From contig JBBRBB010000040.1 of NCBI GenBank assembly GCA_038206235.1, positions 1 to 28,859 of the forward strand: DNA of 28,859 nucleotides. Direction: 5' to 3'. Made by a program: the position numbers and the translations under genes. This document shows, in pieces, positions 7,363-15,731 of this stretch. The DNA comes from JBBRBB01 sp038206235. GTDB taxonomy: Bacteria; Bacteroidota; Bacteroidia; Chitinophagales; Chitinophagaceae. The notes beneath the pieces are model-generated. The model saw only the letters and a program-made list of their open reading frames with translations. It was not told the DNA's origin and searched no databases. Each line of letters starts with the position of its first letter. The first letter of the stretch is position 1.

Positions 7363-8310
7363 ATGTTTCCACAGCAAGAACGCTTTTCCCCTTTATCACA
7401 ATTAGCTATATTATTTGGCTTATGCTGCGCCGGTATTCTTATTGGTTCTTTTGCAACGCTGCTGGCGGCGGACTTATATTTAAAAGCGCCGCTCACAAAC
7501 CTTGCACAAGAATTAATGAAGGGTGAAAATGCAAACCTTTCAAGACTACTGCAGTTTTTGAGCACCTTTTTTTTTATGGCACTGCCTGCAGTTTTTTTTT
7601 CAGTAATTACACAAAGAAAACCGTTTCAATATCTTGGTTTTAATATGGCGCCAAGCGGCAAGCAAACATTTTTAATTGTAGGCATTGTTTTTACCGCTTT
7701 GTTTGTAAGCGGTTCCTTGGGTGAATTAAATCAGCTTATTCCGCTTTCGAAAGGGCTTACCAAATATTTTCAATCACTCGAAGATGAGTATAGCAAGGAA
7801 GTGATTGCATTAATTAATTTGAAATCTTCTGCTGATTATATTATTGCACTGATAATAATTGCCTTTTTACCTGCCCTTTTTGAAGAAATGTTTTTTCGCG
7901 GTTGCCTGCAGCAATTAATGATAATCTTATTTCGCAATGCTATTGCCGGAATTATTGTAACAAGCCTGTTTTTCAGCGCCATTCATTTATCATTTTACGG
8001 ATTTTTACCGCGCCTGTTTCTTGGGATTATGCTTGGATATATATTTTATTACAGTAAAAACCTCTGGCTAAATATTGCAGCGCATTTTTTAAATAATGCT
8101 TTTGCCGTTACACAAATGTATGCACTGAGCCGTGCAGGAAAATTAAACATAGAATCAATGGATGAAAATTTTCCGCTTTATTATGGACTGGTTGCAATCG
8201 CTGCATTCTATTTTATTTTTGTAATCTTCAAAAGAGAAAGCGAGTTTGTTATCTCCATGCACAACATGAGAAAATATGCTGATGAAAAAAATGAAGAAGA
8301 AACTTTTTAA
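7363..8310 (+). CDS. CPBP-family intramembrane glutamic endopeptidase
   Basis: This is a multi-pass membrane protein of the CPBP (Rce1/CAAX-protease-like, ABI) family. The three catalytic motifs are visible: FEEMFFRG (EExxxR), FFSAIHLSF (FxxxH) and NIAAHFLNNAFA (HxxxN). It has eight or so hydrophobic segments over 315 aa, including LAILFGLCCAGILIGSFATL near the N-terminus and a final one near residue 285. Substrates of bacterial members are mostly unknown; roles in peptide maturation or membrane stress have been suggested for the family. The stop codon is immediately followed by the ATG of the epimerase gene, so the two form an operon. Confidence 0.9.
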   Translation: MFPQQERFSPLSQLAILFGLCCAGILIGSFATLLAADLYLKAPLTNLAQELMKGENANLSRLLQFLSTFFFMALPAVFFSVITQRKPFQYLGFNMAPSGKQTFLIVGIVFTALFVSGSLGELNQLIPLSKGLTKYFQSLEDEYSKEVIALINLKSSADYIIALIIIAFLPALFEEMFFRGCLQQLMIILFRNAIAGIIVTSLFFSAIHLSFYGFLPRLFLGIMLGYIFYYSKNLWLNIAAHFLNNAFAVTQMYALSRAGKLNIESMDENFPLYYGLVAIAAFYFIFVIFKRESEFVISMHNMRKYADEKNEEETF

Positions 8311-9303
8311 ATGCAAACTGCCGAAGGCAAAATATTAGTAACCGGCGCAACGGGTTTGGTGGGTTCTCATCTTATAAAAGAACTTACGGAACAAAATAAA
8401 CCTGTTAAGGCATTATACAGAACTGCAATTCCTTTAATTAAAGGTGCTGATAAAACAGAGTGGATAAAAGGAGACATTTTAGACATAGCTTCACTGGAAG
8501 AAGCCATCCACAGTGTGGATTATGTTTATCACTGTGCTGCAATTGTTTCCTTTAATCCCAAAAGAAAAAAAGAATTATATAAAACAAATGTTGAGGGCAC
8601 AGCCAATATAGTAAACACCTGTATTGATGCCGGAGTGAAGAAGCTGCTCTATGTAAGTTCGGTTGCAGCTTTGGGAAGACTGAGAGAAAATACAATAATA
8701 GATGAAAGCATGCACTGGACTGAAGATGCCAATAACAGTCAATACGGAAAAAGCAAATATCTTGCTGAAATGGAGGTGTGGCGCGGCATTGGTGAAGGCT
8801 TGCAGGCGGTAATAATAAATCCTTCCATGATACTGGGCGCCGGCAACTGGCATAGCGGTTCTTCTGAAATTTTTAAAACTGCTTACAACGAATTTCCGTG
8901 GTTTAGTGAAGGAGTAACCGGTTTGGTTGATGTAAAGGATGTTGTAAATTCTATGATGTTGCTGATGAATAGCGGCATCACTGCAGAGCGTTTTATTATT
9001 AGTGCAGAAAATATAACGTACAAAAATTTGTTTACTGAAATTGCGAAGATCTTTGATAAAAAACCTCCGCATAAAAAAGTGACTCCCTTTATTGCTTCAT
9101 TGGTTTGGCGTATGGAAGCGTTGAAAAGTATGTTCACAAATAAAAGTCCTTTTCTTACAAAAGAAACTGCAGCCACTGCACTTGCGAAAGTTTATTTTGA
9201 TAATAGTAAGATGCTTACCTATTTTCATACTTTTCGCTACACGCCCATTAAAGAAACGGTGGCAAGAATCTGTAATGAATTGAAGCAAATGCATGCGGTA
9301 TGA
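8311..9303 (+). CDS. NAD-dependent epimerase/dehydratase (extended SDR)
   Basis: This is an extended short-chain dehydrogenase/reductase of 330 aa. The N-terminal nucleotide-binding motif is ILVTGATGLVGSHLI (GxxGxxG), followed by KGDILD, YHCAAIVSF, NVEGTANIVNTC, LYVSSVAALG, and the catalytic YGKSKYLAE (YxxxK). IINPSMILG is also conserved. The C-terminal substrate domain is of the dihydroflavonol-reductase/sterol-dehydrogenase-like kind found widely in Bacteroidota, so the substrate is unknown. It is in tight operon with the CPBP protease. The stop at 9303 is followed by a 124-bp gap holding the promoter of the toxin-antitoxin pair. Confidence 0.9.
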   Translation: MQTAEGKILVTGATGLVGSHLIKELTEQNKPVKALYRTAIPLIKGADKTEWIKGDILDIASLEEAIHSVDYVYHCAAIVSFNPKRKKELYKTNVEGTANIVNTCIDAGVKKLLYVSSVAALGRLRENTIIDESMHWTEDANNSQYGKSKYLAEMEVWRGIGEGLQAVIINPSMILGAGNWHSGSSEIFKTAYNEFPWFSEGVTGLVDVKDVVNSMMLLMNSGITAERFIISAENITYKNLFTEIAKIFDKKPPHKKVTPFIASLVWRMEALKSMFTNKSPFLTKETAATALAKVYFDNSKMLTYFHTFRYTPIKETVARICNELKQMHAV

Positions 9304-9391
9304 AATACAAAAGTTTACAAGTTTCAGAAGTTCACGGGTTGTACGCCGCCTTAACAGACCGTTCTTAATTTCCAAATTCTTCCTGTATAAT

Positions 9392-9423
9392 TTTGAAAGA
9401 TGTTCACTAATTCGTTACCTTTG
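9392..9423 (+). promoter_or_regulatory. Bacteroidota promoter of the toxin-antitoxin operon
   Basis: TTTG (9392-9395), a 20-bp spacer and TACCTTTG (9416-9423) match the TTTG-N19-21-TAnnTTTG consensus at every fixed position. Transcription should begin near 9428-9431, on top of the GTG start of the toxin gene, so the message may be leaderless. Confidence 0.7.
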
Positions 9424-9427
9424 AAAT

Positions 9428-9808
9428 GTGCAAAGAAAATTATCTACTTACGGTAAATATTTCATGGAGTTTTATAATGACCTGAATAAAAAAGTACAAG
9501 ATAAAATTGATTGGGTATTTGAACTAATTAGGACCGTTGACTTTATTCCGAAAAGGTTTTTTGAACATATTGAGAATACAGATGGAATTTTTGAAATAAG
9601 AGTAGAATTTGAAAGTAATATTTACAGAATATTCTGTTTTTTTGATGAAGGGAATTTAGTAATTCTTATAAATGCTTTTCAAAAGAAAACTAAAAAGACA
9701 CCAAAAGCTGAAATTGAGTTAGCCAAGAAACTAAAAAAACAATATTTTATAGACAAAAAAATTAATTTAGAAAATGAAAAAAGAAATAGCGACAAAATCA
9801 AAAAATAA
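9428..9808 (+). CDS. HigB/RelE-family toxin (Gp49-like)
   Basis: This is a probable ribosome-associated mRNA interferase toxin of the RelE/HigB superfamily (phage Gp49-like). The 126-aa protein has the family pattern: STYGKYFMEFYNDLNKKVQDKI at the start (shown in part: YGKYF, KKVQDKIDWVFELI), then FEHIENTDGIFEIRVEF, YRIFCFFDEGNLVILIN and FQKKTKKTPKAEIELAKKLK. GTG at 9428 keeps the complete RKLSTYGKYF block. The first ATG in frame (9464) would remove it, so I prefer GTG. The toxin gene precedes the antitoxin, as in higBA loci, and overlaps it by 35 bp. Its own promoter has no room for a leader. It lies between two housekeeping genes and has no attC-like element beside it. Confidence 0.88.
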   Translation: MQRKLSTYGKYFMEFYNDLNKKVQDKIDWVFELIRTVDFIPKRFFEHIENTDGIFEIRVEFESNIYRIFCFFDEGNLVILINAFQKKTKKTPKAEIELAKKLKKQYFIDKKINLENEKRNSDKIKK

Positions 9809-10091
9809 AGTTTTAGCATGGGACAAACACTTAGACAAAAAGTATGGTGCCCACGGAACGTCTACCCGGTCTGAATTTGAAATGAAAGCCCAGACATTTA
9901 TTTTAGGCGAACTATTGAAAGAGGAAAGAGAAAAAGCAAATTTGACACAAGCTGAAATGGCTAAAAAAACCGGAACGAAAAAAAGTTATATTTCGAGAAT
10001 TGAGAATGGTCGTGCAGACATTCAACTTTCAACTCTGTACAGACTTATTGAACAAGGATTGAATAGAAAACTTGAACTGACAATTCATTAG
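9774..10091 (+). CDS. HigA-type antitoxin, Xre-family helix-turn-helix
   Basis: This is the antitoxin partner of the preceding toxin. The 105-aa protein has an HTH_3/Xre domain at about residues 48-100: LLKEEREKANLTQAEMAKK, TGTKKSYISRIENGRADI, LSTLYRLIEQGL. Such antitoxins neutralise the toxin by binding it and repress their own promoter through the HTH. The N-terminal half (KVLAWDKHLDKKYGAHGT, TRSEFEMKAQTF) is the usual segment preceding the HTH in this subfamily. The ATG lies inside the end of the toxin gene, giving translational coupling. No obvious operator palindrome overlaps the promoter at 9392-9423. Confidence 0.9.
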   Translation: MKKEIATKSKNKVLAWDKHLDKKYGAHGTSTRSEFEMKAQTFILGELLKEEREKANLTQAEMAKKTGTKKSYISRIENGRADIQLSTLYRLIEQGLNRKLELTIH

Positions 10092-10175
10092 CGAACTAAA
10101 AGGCGAGCGTACAACAAAAGTATTGCTGCAAGGTGGAGCTTGACGAATGAGCAATCAACTGCAAACCACTATCAG

Positions 10176-10235
10176 TCCCGCATGTGCGGGATTTCAGCTT
10201 GATGAATAAAGCCAGGCAAATCCGCCTAGGCGGAT
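10176..10235. repeat. Two short perfect palindromes in a 287-bp gap
   Basis: TCCCGCA-TG-TGCGGGA (10176-10191) and ATCCGCCTAGGCGGAT (10220-10235) lie between the antitoxin gene and the DUF2007 gene. Both have the form of small dispersed palindromes common in Bacteroidota intergenic DNA. The first could end the toxin-antitoxin transcript. Further right, about 10343-10370, GTAAACTTGTAAACTCGTAAAC is a simple direct-repeat tract (units of about 9 bp). No gene is seen in 10092-10378. Confidence 0.7.
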
Positions 10236-10378
10236 CAACTTTAAAACAAAATCAAGCTGTAGTTTCGGGCTGAACATTATAAAATCCCCCACCTGCAGCA
10301 ATACCCAACCGGTTCACTTTTTAAATGTTCTATACCTCTGAAACTTGTAAACTCGTAAACTTGTAAACTACTTATACT

Positions 10379-10585
10379 GTGAAGGGCTGGGTGAAACTAT
10401 ATACTACACGCAATTATACCGAAGCCAACATCATCAAAGGAATGCTTGAGGAAAATAATGTTGCTGTTATTATCATGAATAAATTAGACAGCAGCTATCT
10501 TAGCTTTGGCGACATTGAGTTGTATGTGCCTTCGCATCTTAAAGCAGTTGCCAAAAATCTTATTGATAAAGGGCTGGTGAATTGA
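10379..10585 (+). CDS. DUF2007-family small protein
   Basis: This is a 68-aa cytosolic protein of the DUF2007 family (putative signal-transducing protein, GlnB-like fold). The conserved features are the N-terminal WVKLYTTRNYTEANIIKGML, EENNVAVIIMNK and the terminal IELYVPSHLKAVAKNLI. The biochemical role of the family is not established. The start is GTG at 10379, directly after a simple repeat (GTAAACT units). I see no in-frame ATG that preserves the domain. It is convergent with the lptD-like gene, with a GGTCAGACC repeat in the gap. Confidence 0.85.
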   Translation: MKGWVKLYTTRNYTEANIIKGMLEENNVAVIIMNKLDSSYLSFGDIELYVPSHLKAVAKNLIDKGLVN

Positions 10586-10595
10586 AACTCATGTG

Positions 10596-10618
10596 GGCAG
10601 ACCCGGGACGGTCAGACC
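10596..10618. repeat. GGTCAGACC direct repeat, copy 2
   Basis: GGCAGACCCGGGACGGTCAG runs on to ACC at 10618. The 21 bp from CAGACC are identical to copy 1 near 6192-6212. It lies 10 bp after the DUF2007 stop and 39 bp past the end of the convergent lptD-like gene. Confidence 0.85.
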
Positions 10619-10656
10619 CTGTCAAAAAAAGATAGTTTAAATTTAATTGCACACAA

Positions 10657-13428
10657 TTACTGCTGCAAGAACTGCTTGTTTATTCTCAAATCTCTTAGCA
10701 GCCCTGATTTTGGATTCAGTGTAATGCTAAACGATTTGAATTGCCCTATCTGAATATTTATAGCCATTTGCCAGCAATGCATTTCACGGGTAAGAAACAT
10801 GCTTACTGCTTCTAATTTGTGTGTGCTGAAATCAAAATAAGTTCCGCCACCAATTTTCCATTTGGGCGTTAAGCTAAAATCGCCGTTTATATTCACGTTA
10901 GAATTTACCTGCGTAGTAAATGATTTTAAATCGGGTGCAAGTGTTTTATAAAAGCTTAGTGAGTAAGAGAGGCTCAGCGTCCACGGTATATTAAAGTCAA
11001 CAAACTCTGCGGGGTTTTGTCTTACATATTCCAGTTGCTGTTGTTGTTCTTCAGGAGTAAGCGTTTCGTCTGCAGGGATGCGCTCCCCGTCGCTGCGCTC
11101 ATCTTTCGCTTTACTTTTTAACGATGTGGAAAGAGAAAGACTGCCATTGGTAAGCCGGCCAATCTTTCCGTCTTTCCATAATAAACGGTTTACTCTTCTG
11201 CCAATTGTATCTACATTATAAGGGTCAATGGATGCATTTCCTGTTATGTTCACATTATTAAATAAAGTGCTGCGAAGGCTTATGCTTATTGGGCTCCAGT
11301 TAAAGCTGTCTGCTATAAGATTGTAGCCGGTGTTAAGGCTTAGTCCATCAATCAGGCGAATTTTTTTTGTACCCGATGTATCTTTTTTATCTTTTACTTT
11401 CATTTCAAAAAGGTTATCAATGCCAAAGCTCATACCTCCAAAACGCCCTTCACCAAAGGCTCCCACAACACCTTCCAATTGAGAAAACCGATAGGTATTT
11501 TTAAAAGTATCTATTTGCACCGTTTGGTAAAATTGACTTACAAGGTCTGGTTTATAATTCAGCGAAAAGCTTGGCTTTATTTCGTGCCTTATTGCCTGGA
11601 TAGTTTTCGATTTTTTAAAGTTCACGGTTCCAAAAATGCGGGTGCTCATCGAAAGACCAAAGCTGGTTTCTCTTGCTGCATAAAATCCTTTATGTGTTAT
11701 AGTATCTACTTTTTTTTCAGTATCATTCCACTCTCTTATTGTTCTTTGGCTGTACCATTTTTCTGCATACGAAACAGAGGGAGAAATAATCAAGGGTCCC
11801 AATGGAGGAAGCGATAACGAAATAGGAATGTCGTGCTCGGCGCCCCACTGTGCCGTATCGAGTAATCTTTGAAAGCTGAAAGCAGAGTCGTAAAAGGCAA
11901 TCAGATTTTCCAGCGTGCCATTATAAGAAACACCCAATTTTTGATACCATTTAGGAGAACCTATTTGTTCTTTTTTTTCAAAGGGATAGATAGTGGCTGC
12001 AGAAAAAGTTACCGTAGGAAGATTAAGATTGATGAGGCGCAAAAGATTATTCTGGTTATGATTGGCAGATACTGTGAGATTATATTTACCCTCTGCCCAC
12101 TGTTTGTTATAAGTAATGGAAGACGTTAACTGGTTCTGATAATTTTTGAAAGCATTGTTGGCAACGTACTGATTATATTGTGTGCTGCCTGCATGAACAT
12201 TTGCACTAAACGATGTTCCCGGTCTGGCCTTTGTATCCTTTGCGTGACTCCATGTGATATTAAAATTATTTGATACAGTAAATTCCTGCTTTGATAATCC
12301 TGATTGATTTAGAAATTTTGTATGCTGATAACTAAATTCAAGGTTGCCGCGATATTTATATCGTTTATAATATTCAGGATGTACATCGAGAGTCCATCCT
12401 CCGTAAGAATAAATATTTGAACGAACCGTTACATCCCAATACTCGCCAAGCACTTTATAAAAGCCAAGTCCCTCAAGCCCCAGTCCAAAACTTTCATTCG
12501 ATGTATACTGCGGAGGCAGTAAACCGGAATGTCTTCCACGATTAAGCGGATAAATTCCAAATGGAATACCAATGGGCATTGGCACCCCTTCAAATTCAGG
12601 AAATGCAGGACCCGAAACTGCAATCTTATTATTAATCATTTTTAATTTTCGTGCTCTGAAATCAAAATGAGGTGTATCTAAATTGCAGGTTGTAAATCTT
12701 GCACGGTAAACATAGGCCACATCTTTTGTAACTTTTTTTACTGTTTGTGCATTCACAAAAATTTCGCCTTCCTTGTAGTAAGTATTTTTTGTAATCCCGC
12801 GCTGATTGTTAAGATTGAAAGAAATAGAATCACTGATCGTTTCTGCACCTGCCTGCGTAATCTTCGCTTTATTCAATGGATTGCCTGCAGACGTATCTGT
12901 GCCGCCATAAGCTTTTATTAACTGCGATTGCTGTGAGTAATTTATAGTGGCAGCATCAAGCGACATATCTTTATAATCTGCTTTTGCTTTGCCATAAAGA
13001 ATAAATTGTTTATCAGGAATAATTAAAACGCCTGAATCTTCTGCAGAATAAGTTATCGGTGCATCGAGTGAATCTCCGGAAAATTGCAAGGTATCTATTG
13101 AAGTAATTCTGCCGCTGTCTAAAGGGTTGGGAATAGTGTCTGAAATTATTTTGCCTGTGGTGTCGTGATTTACAAAAGTATCTACAGTAGCTATAGTATT
13201 TAAAGTATTTGAAGTATCTAAGGTATCTAAAGTATCTGATGCTTTTTTTGTATCGGGCGCGAATAAATTTTTTGTTGGTGTTGTTGTATCTGCATTCGCT
13301 GTTAATGATTTGAAAAAACTATTCAGGTTATTACTATTCACATGTTGTGGAAACGTTATCTGGAGCAGAAGTGTGAACCAAAGCCCGGTACAAATTAATT
13401 TTGCTCTAACTTTACATCGTTTCAACAT
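10657..13428 (-). CDS. lptD: LptD-like LPS-assembly outer-membrane protein
   Basis: This is a large (923 aa) outer-membrane protein of the Bacteroidota LptD type, which receives LPS from the periplasmic Lpt bridge and inserts it into the outer leaflet. A signal peptide (KLICTGLWFTLLLQITF) is followed by a Thr/Asp-rich linker (DTLDTLDTSNTLNTI) and an OstA jelly-roll segment (DKQFILYGKAKADYKDMSLD to AYGGTDTSAG). The LptD C-terminal part begins near RARFTTCNLDTPHFDFRA and continues as alternating beta strands to the end (ITLNPKSGLLRDLRINKQF), consistent with a barrel. The frame opens at 13446 with TTG, but that codon overlaps the -7 box. The ATG at 13428 (MLKRCKVRAK) is preferred. It is divergent from the amidase gene. 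Function is inferred from family. Confidence 0.85.
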   Translation of the reverse strand: MLKRCKVRAKLICTGLWFTLLLQITFPQHVNSNNLNSFFKSLTANADTTTPTKNLFAPDTKKASDTLDTLDTSNTLNTIATVDTFVNHDTTGKIISDTIPNPLDSGRITSIDTLQFSGDSLDAPITYSAEDSGVLIIPDKQFILYGKAKADYKDMSLDAATINYSQQSQLIKAYGGTDTSAGNPLNKAKITQAGAETISDSISFNLNNQRGITKNTYYKEGEIFVNAQTVKKVTKDVAYVYRARFTTCNLDTPHFDFRARKLKMINNKIAVSGPAFPEFEGVPMPIGIPFGIYPLNRGRHSGLLPPQYTSNESFGLGLEGLGFYKVLGEYWDVTVRSNIYSYGGWTLDVHPEYYKRYKYRGNLEFSYQHTKFLNQSGLSKQEFTVSNNFNITWSHAKDTKARPGTSFSANVHAGSTQYNQYVANNAFKNYQNQLTSSITYNKQWAEGKYNLTVSANHNQNNLLRLINLNLPTVTFSAATIYPFEKKEQIGSPKWYQKLGVSYNGTLENLIAFYDSAFSFQRLLDTAQWGAEHDIPISLSLPPLGPLIISPSVSYAEKWYSQRTIREWNDTEKKVDTITHKGFYAARETSFGLSMSTRIFGTVNFKKSKTIQAIRHEIKPSFSLNYKPDLVSQFYQTVQIDTFKNTYRFSQLEGVVGAFGEGRFGGMSFGIDNLFEMKVKDKKDTSGTKKIRLIDGLSLNTGYNLIADSFNWSPISISLRSTLFNNVNITGNASIDPYNVDTIGRRVNRLLWKDGKIGRLTNGSLSLSTSLKSKAKDERSDGERIPADETLTPEEQQQQLEYVRQNPAEFVDFNIPWTLSLSYSLSFYKTLAPDLKSFTTQVNSNVNINGDFSLTPKWKIGGGTYFDFSTHKLEAVSMFLTREMHCWQMAINIQIGQFKSFSITLNPKSGLLRDLRINKQFLQQ

Positions 13429-13443
13429 AATAAGAGTCGAAAA

Positions 13444-13451
13444 CAAATGTA
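13444..13451 (-). promoter_or_regulatory. Candidate -7 box of the lptD-like gene
   Basis: On the minus strand TACATTTG fits TAnnTTTG exactly, 15 bp before the chosen ATG at 13428. No clear TTTG is found 19-21 bp further upstream. The box supports moving the start from 13446 to 13428. Confidence 0.45.
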
Positions 13452-13503
13452 GGTTTAAAACAATAAAAAGATTTGTGAAGAATACTTTTAACGAAAAGGA
13501 ATT

Positions 13504-14442
13504 ATGCTAAAAAAAATTTCGGCCATTACTATTTCTACTGCTATTTTTTTTCTTTGCACTTCACTTAGAGTTGTTCCCGCACAGCAAATAACAAAGCCCG
13601 GTATAAAAACCATTGTGATTGATGCGGGGCATGGCGGTAAAGATGTTGGGGCAAAAGGAAAATACAGCCATGAAGCCGATATTACGCTTGCCATTGCCCT
13701 TAAGCTGCAGCAAGATTTACAGGAAGCCATGCCCGATGTAAAAATTGTAATGACGAGAACAACAGATGTTTTCGATTCTCCGCCGGTAAAAGCCAATAAA
13801 GCAAATGCAGCAAAAGGAGACCTCTTTGTTTGCATACATGTAAATGCAGCGCCCTCCATAAAGCATTCGGAAATCGCGGGATATAAAACACAAACTTATT
13901 ACACCGGCAAAGGCAAGAAGAGAAAAAAACATACAAAGCAGGTTTCTCAATACAGGTACTGGACAACACCGAACCCCGCAGAAGGCACTGAAACTTATAT
14001 TTGGGGAATTGATAAGAATGATAATAAGCAGGTAACCCTGCGTGAAAATGAATCGCTCTATATTGATTCTGTTTCTGCAAAGCAGGTTGAAGATTTCGAT
14101 CCTGATTCTCCTGAAAAAATGATTCTTTATTCTCTCAGAACGCAGCAATATTTTGCACGCAGCGTAAATCTTGCCATGGCTGTGGAAGATGAGTTTACAA
14201 AGATTGGGCGTATAAGCCGCGAAGTTCACCAGAGGCAAAAAGGTATTTGGGTATTACAGGCTACTGCTATGCCCAGCGTTTTAATTGAAACCGGATATAT
14301 TACCAATTCTGAAGAAGAGGACTATCTTAACAGTGATAGCGGGCAACAGGAAACATCCACCGCTATTGTAAATGCACTAAAACGATACAGGCAATCATTA
14401 GAAAACAACTCACTTATACCCGTTACTGATAATTCACAGTAA
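13504..14442 (+). CDS. N-acetylmuramoyl-L-alanine amidase (Amidase_3)
   Basis: This is a zinc hydrolase that removes stem peptides from peptidoglycan, as AmiA/B/C do at division. The 312-aa protein has a signal peptide (ISTAIFFLCTSLRVVPAQQ) and an Amidase_3 domain. The zinc ligands are visible: His in VIDAGHGGKDVGAKG, Glu in HEADITLAIALKLQ, His in LFVCIHVNA and the catalytic Glu in SVLIETGYITNSEEE. Residues about 118-165 form a basic loop insertion (GKGKKRKKHTKQVSQY) common in Bacteroidota homologues. The ATG at 13504 begins 75 bp from the lptD-like start on the other strand. It heads a plus-strand run with the MCE and OstA genes, all envelope functions, although gaps of 138 and 131 bp suggest separate promoters. 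Confidence 0.93.
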   Translation: MLKKISAITISTAIFFLCTSLRVVPAQQITKPGIKTIVIDAGHGGKDVGAKGKYSHEADITLAIALKLQQDLQEAMPDVKIVMTRTTDVFDSPPVKANKANAAKGDLFVCIHVNAAPSIKHSEIAGYKTQTYYTGKGKKRKKHTKQVSQYRYWTTPNPAEGTETYIWGIDKNDNKQVTLRENESLYIDSVSAKQVEDFDPDSPEKMILYSLRTQQYFARSVNLAMAVEDEFTKIGRISREVHQRQKGIWVLQATAMPSVLIETGYITNSEEEDYLNSDSGQQETSTAIVNALKRYRQSLENNSLIPVTDNSQ

Positions 14443-14580
14443 TTGGTATTTGCCTTCTGCCCTGTTTGATTAATCACTTTTATTTTTGAAAAGAAAAAGT
14501 TTATTTTTTCTAAAAAACATTGAATTTATTTCATCGTAGTAAAAGTTTACAATAACCTTTGTAAAATACTGTAGTAAACA

Positions 14581-15600
14581 ATGAAGATATCAAACGAAAC
14601 AAAAGTAGGAGCATTAACTGCAATATCTGTTACACTATTAATACTTGGATTTAATTTTTTGAAAGGTAAGAGTGTTTTAAAATCAGGTTTTATTGTATAT
14701 GCGAAATACAAAGACACACGGAAGCTATTGCCATCAAATCCTGTATTTGTAAATGGATACCAGGTAGGCAGTGTGTATGAAGCAAAAGCTGCGGACAGTA
14801 CTCTGAGGGAAATAGTAGTTTCATTCAAATTAAATGGAGGATATAAGCTTCCTGACAATTCAATAGCAACCATAGAAAATAATCCACTCGGCACACCCTC
14901 AATTGCTATCAACCTGGGAGACAGTAAAGTTTATCTTAAATCAGGAGACACGATGCGCAGTGCAAGCCCGGGAGATGTATTCGCTAATCTCAGTGATAAA
15001 TTAGCGCCTGTGGCAGACAAGCTAACAGCAACACTTCTCTCCCTTGATTCATTGCTCCGGAATGTAAACACAATCATAGATCCAAACACAAGAGGAAACC
15101 TGCAGAGTGTAATCAGCAATCTTAATAAATCATCGGCAAGTATAGTTGCTTCAAGCATTGAATTGCAAAAGCTGTTGAATACGCAAACAGGCGCTTTGGC
15201 GGGTTCATTAAACAATATGAATGCCTTTACCAAAAATCTTGCTGCCAATAATGATAAGGTAAATAACATAATAACCAATCTCGATACTACCACAAACAAT
15301 TTAGCAAGGGCTGATATTAGTGGCGTAGTAACCCGTTTAAAATCATCGGTTGATAGTCTTTCAAATGTAATTGGCAGAATAAATTCTACGGACGGAACAT
15401 TGGGTGCACTTATTAATGATAAAGGTCTCTACAATAAATTAAACAATACCGTTAATAGTTTAAATACTCTTGCTGATGATCTGCGGGTGCATCCCAAACG
15501 CTACGTAAACATTTCTGTTTTCGGAAAAAAAGATAAAGGTGATTATTTAGAATCGCCGCTTAAAGTTGACAGCGCCGCTTTGAAAAAACCGGCTCCCTAA
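14581..15600 (+). CDS. MlaD/MCE-family lipid-transport protein
   Basis: This is an inner-membrane-anchored periplasmic protein of the MCE family, the substrate-binding part of Mla-type phospholipid transporters. One N-terminal membrane segment (VGALTAISVTLLILGFNFL) is followed by the MCE domain at about residues 38-115 (GFIVYAKYKDTRKLLPSNPV, GYQVGSVYEA, IENNPLGTPSIAINLG). A long helical tail rich in Asn, Ser and Leu follows (LNKSSASIVASSIEL, NNLARADISGVVTRL). The length, 339 aa, is usual for Bacteroidota MlaD. No permease (MlaE) or ATPase (MlaF) gene is adjacent. A weak -7-like AACCTTTG lies at 14554-14561. Confidence 0.88.
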   Translation: MKISNETKVGALTAISVTLLILGFNFLKGKSVLKSGFIVYAKYKDTRKLLPSNPVFVNGYQVGSVYEAKAADSTLREIVVSFKLNGGYKLPDNSIATIENNPLGTPSIAINLGDSKVYLKSGDTMRSASPGDVFANLSDKLAPVADKLTATLLSLDSLLRNVNTIIDPNTRGNLQSVISNLNKSSASIVASSIELQKLLNTQTGALAGSLNNMNAFTKNLAANNDKVNNIITNLDTTTNNLARADISGVVTRLKSSVDSLSNVIGRINSTDGTLGALINDKGLYNKLNNTVNSLNTLADDLRVHPKRYVNISVFGKKDKGDYLESPLKVDSAALKKPAP

Positions 15601-15624
15601 AATACGAAAACATTTACAACCACA

Positions 15625-15653
15625 CGGTCAGACGGCTCTAAGCCGTTAGACCG
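15625..15653. repeat. Inverted repeat between the MCE and OstA genes
   Basis: CGGTCAGACGGCT-CTA-AGCCGTTAGACCG pairs at 11 of 13 positions. It lies 25 bp after the MCE stop and contains the GGTCAGAC core of the repeat found at 6189 and 10596. There is no T-run; it could still limit readthrough into the next gene. Confidence 0.6.
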
Positions 15654-15731
15654 ATATCGACTGCTAAAAAGAAAGCTTAATAAATTAAGAAAAGTTGGGC
15701 ACATAAAAATTAAACAAGAGATTGCGGCAAG

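Noticed and set aside
10092..10378. attC-like element near the toxin-antitoxin pair
   Set aside because: The gap has palindromes but none of the GTTTGGC / GCCAAGC inner boxes or outer GTT boxes of elements A-F.
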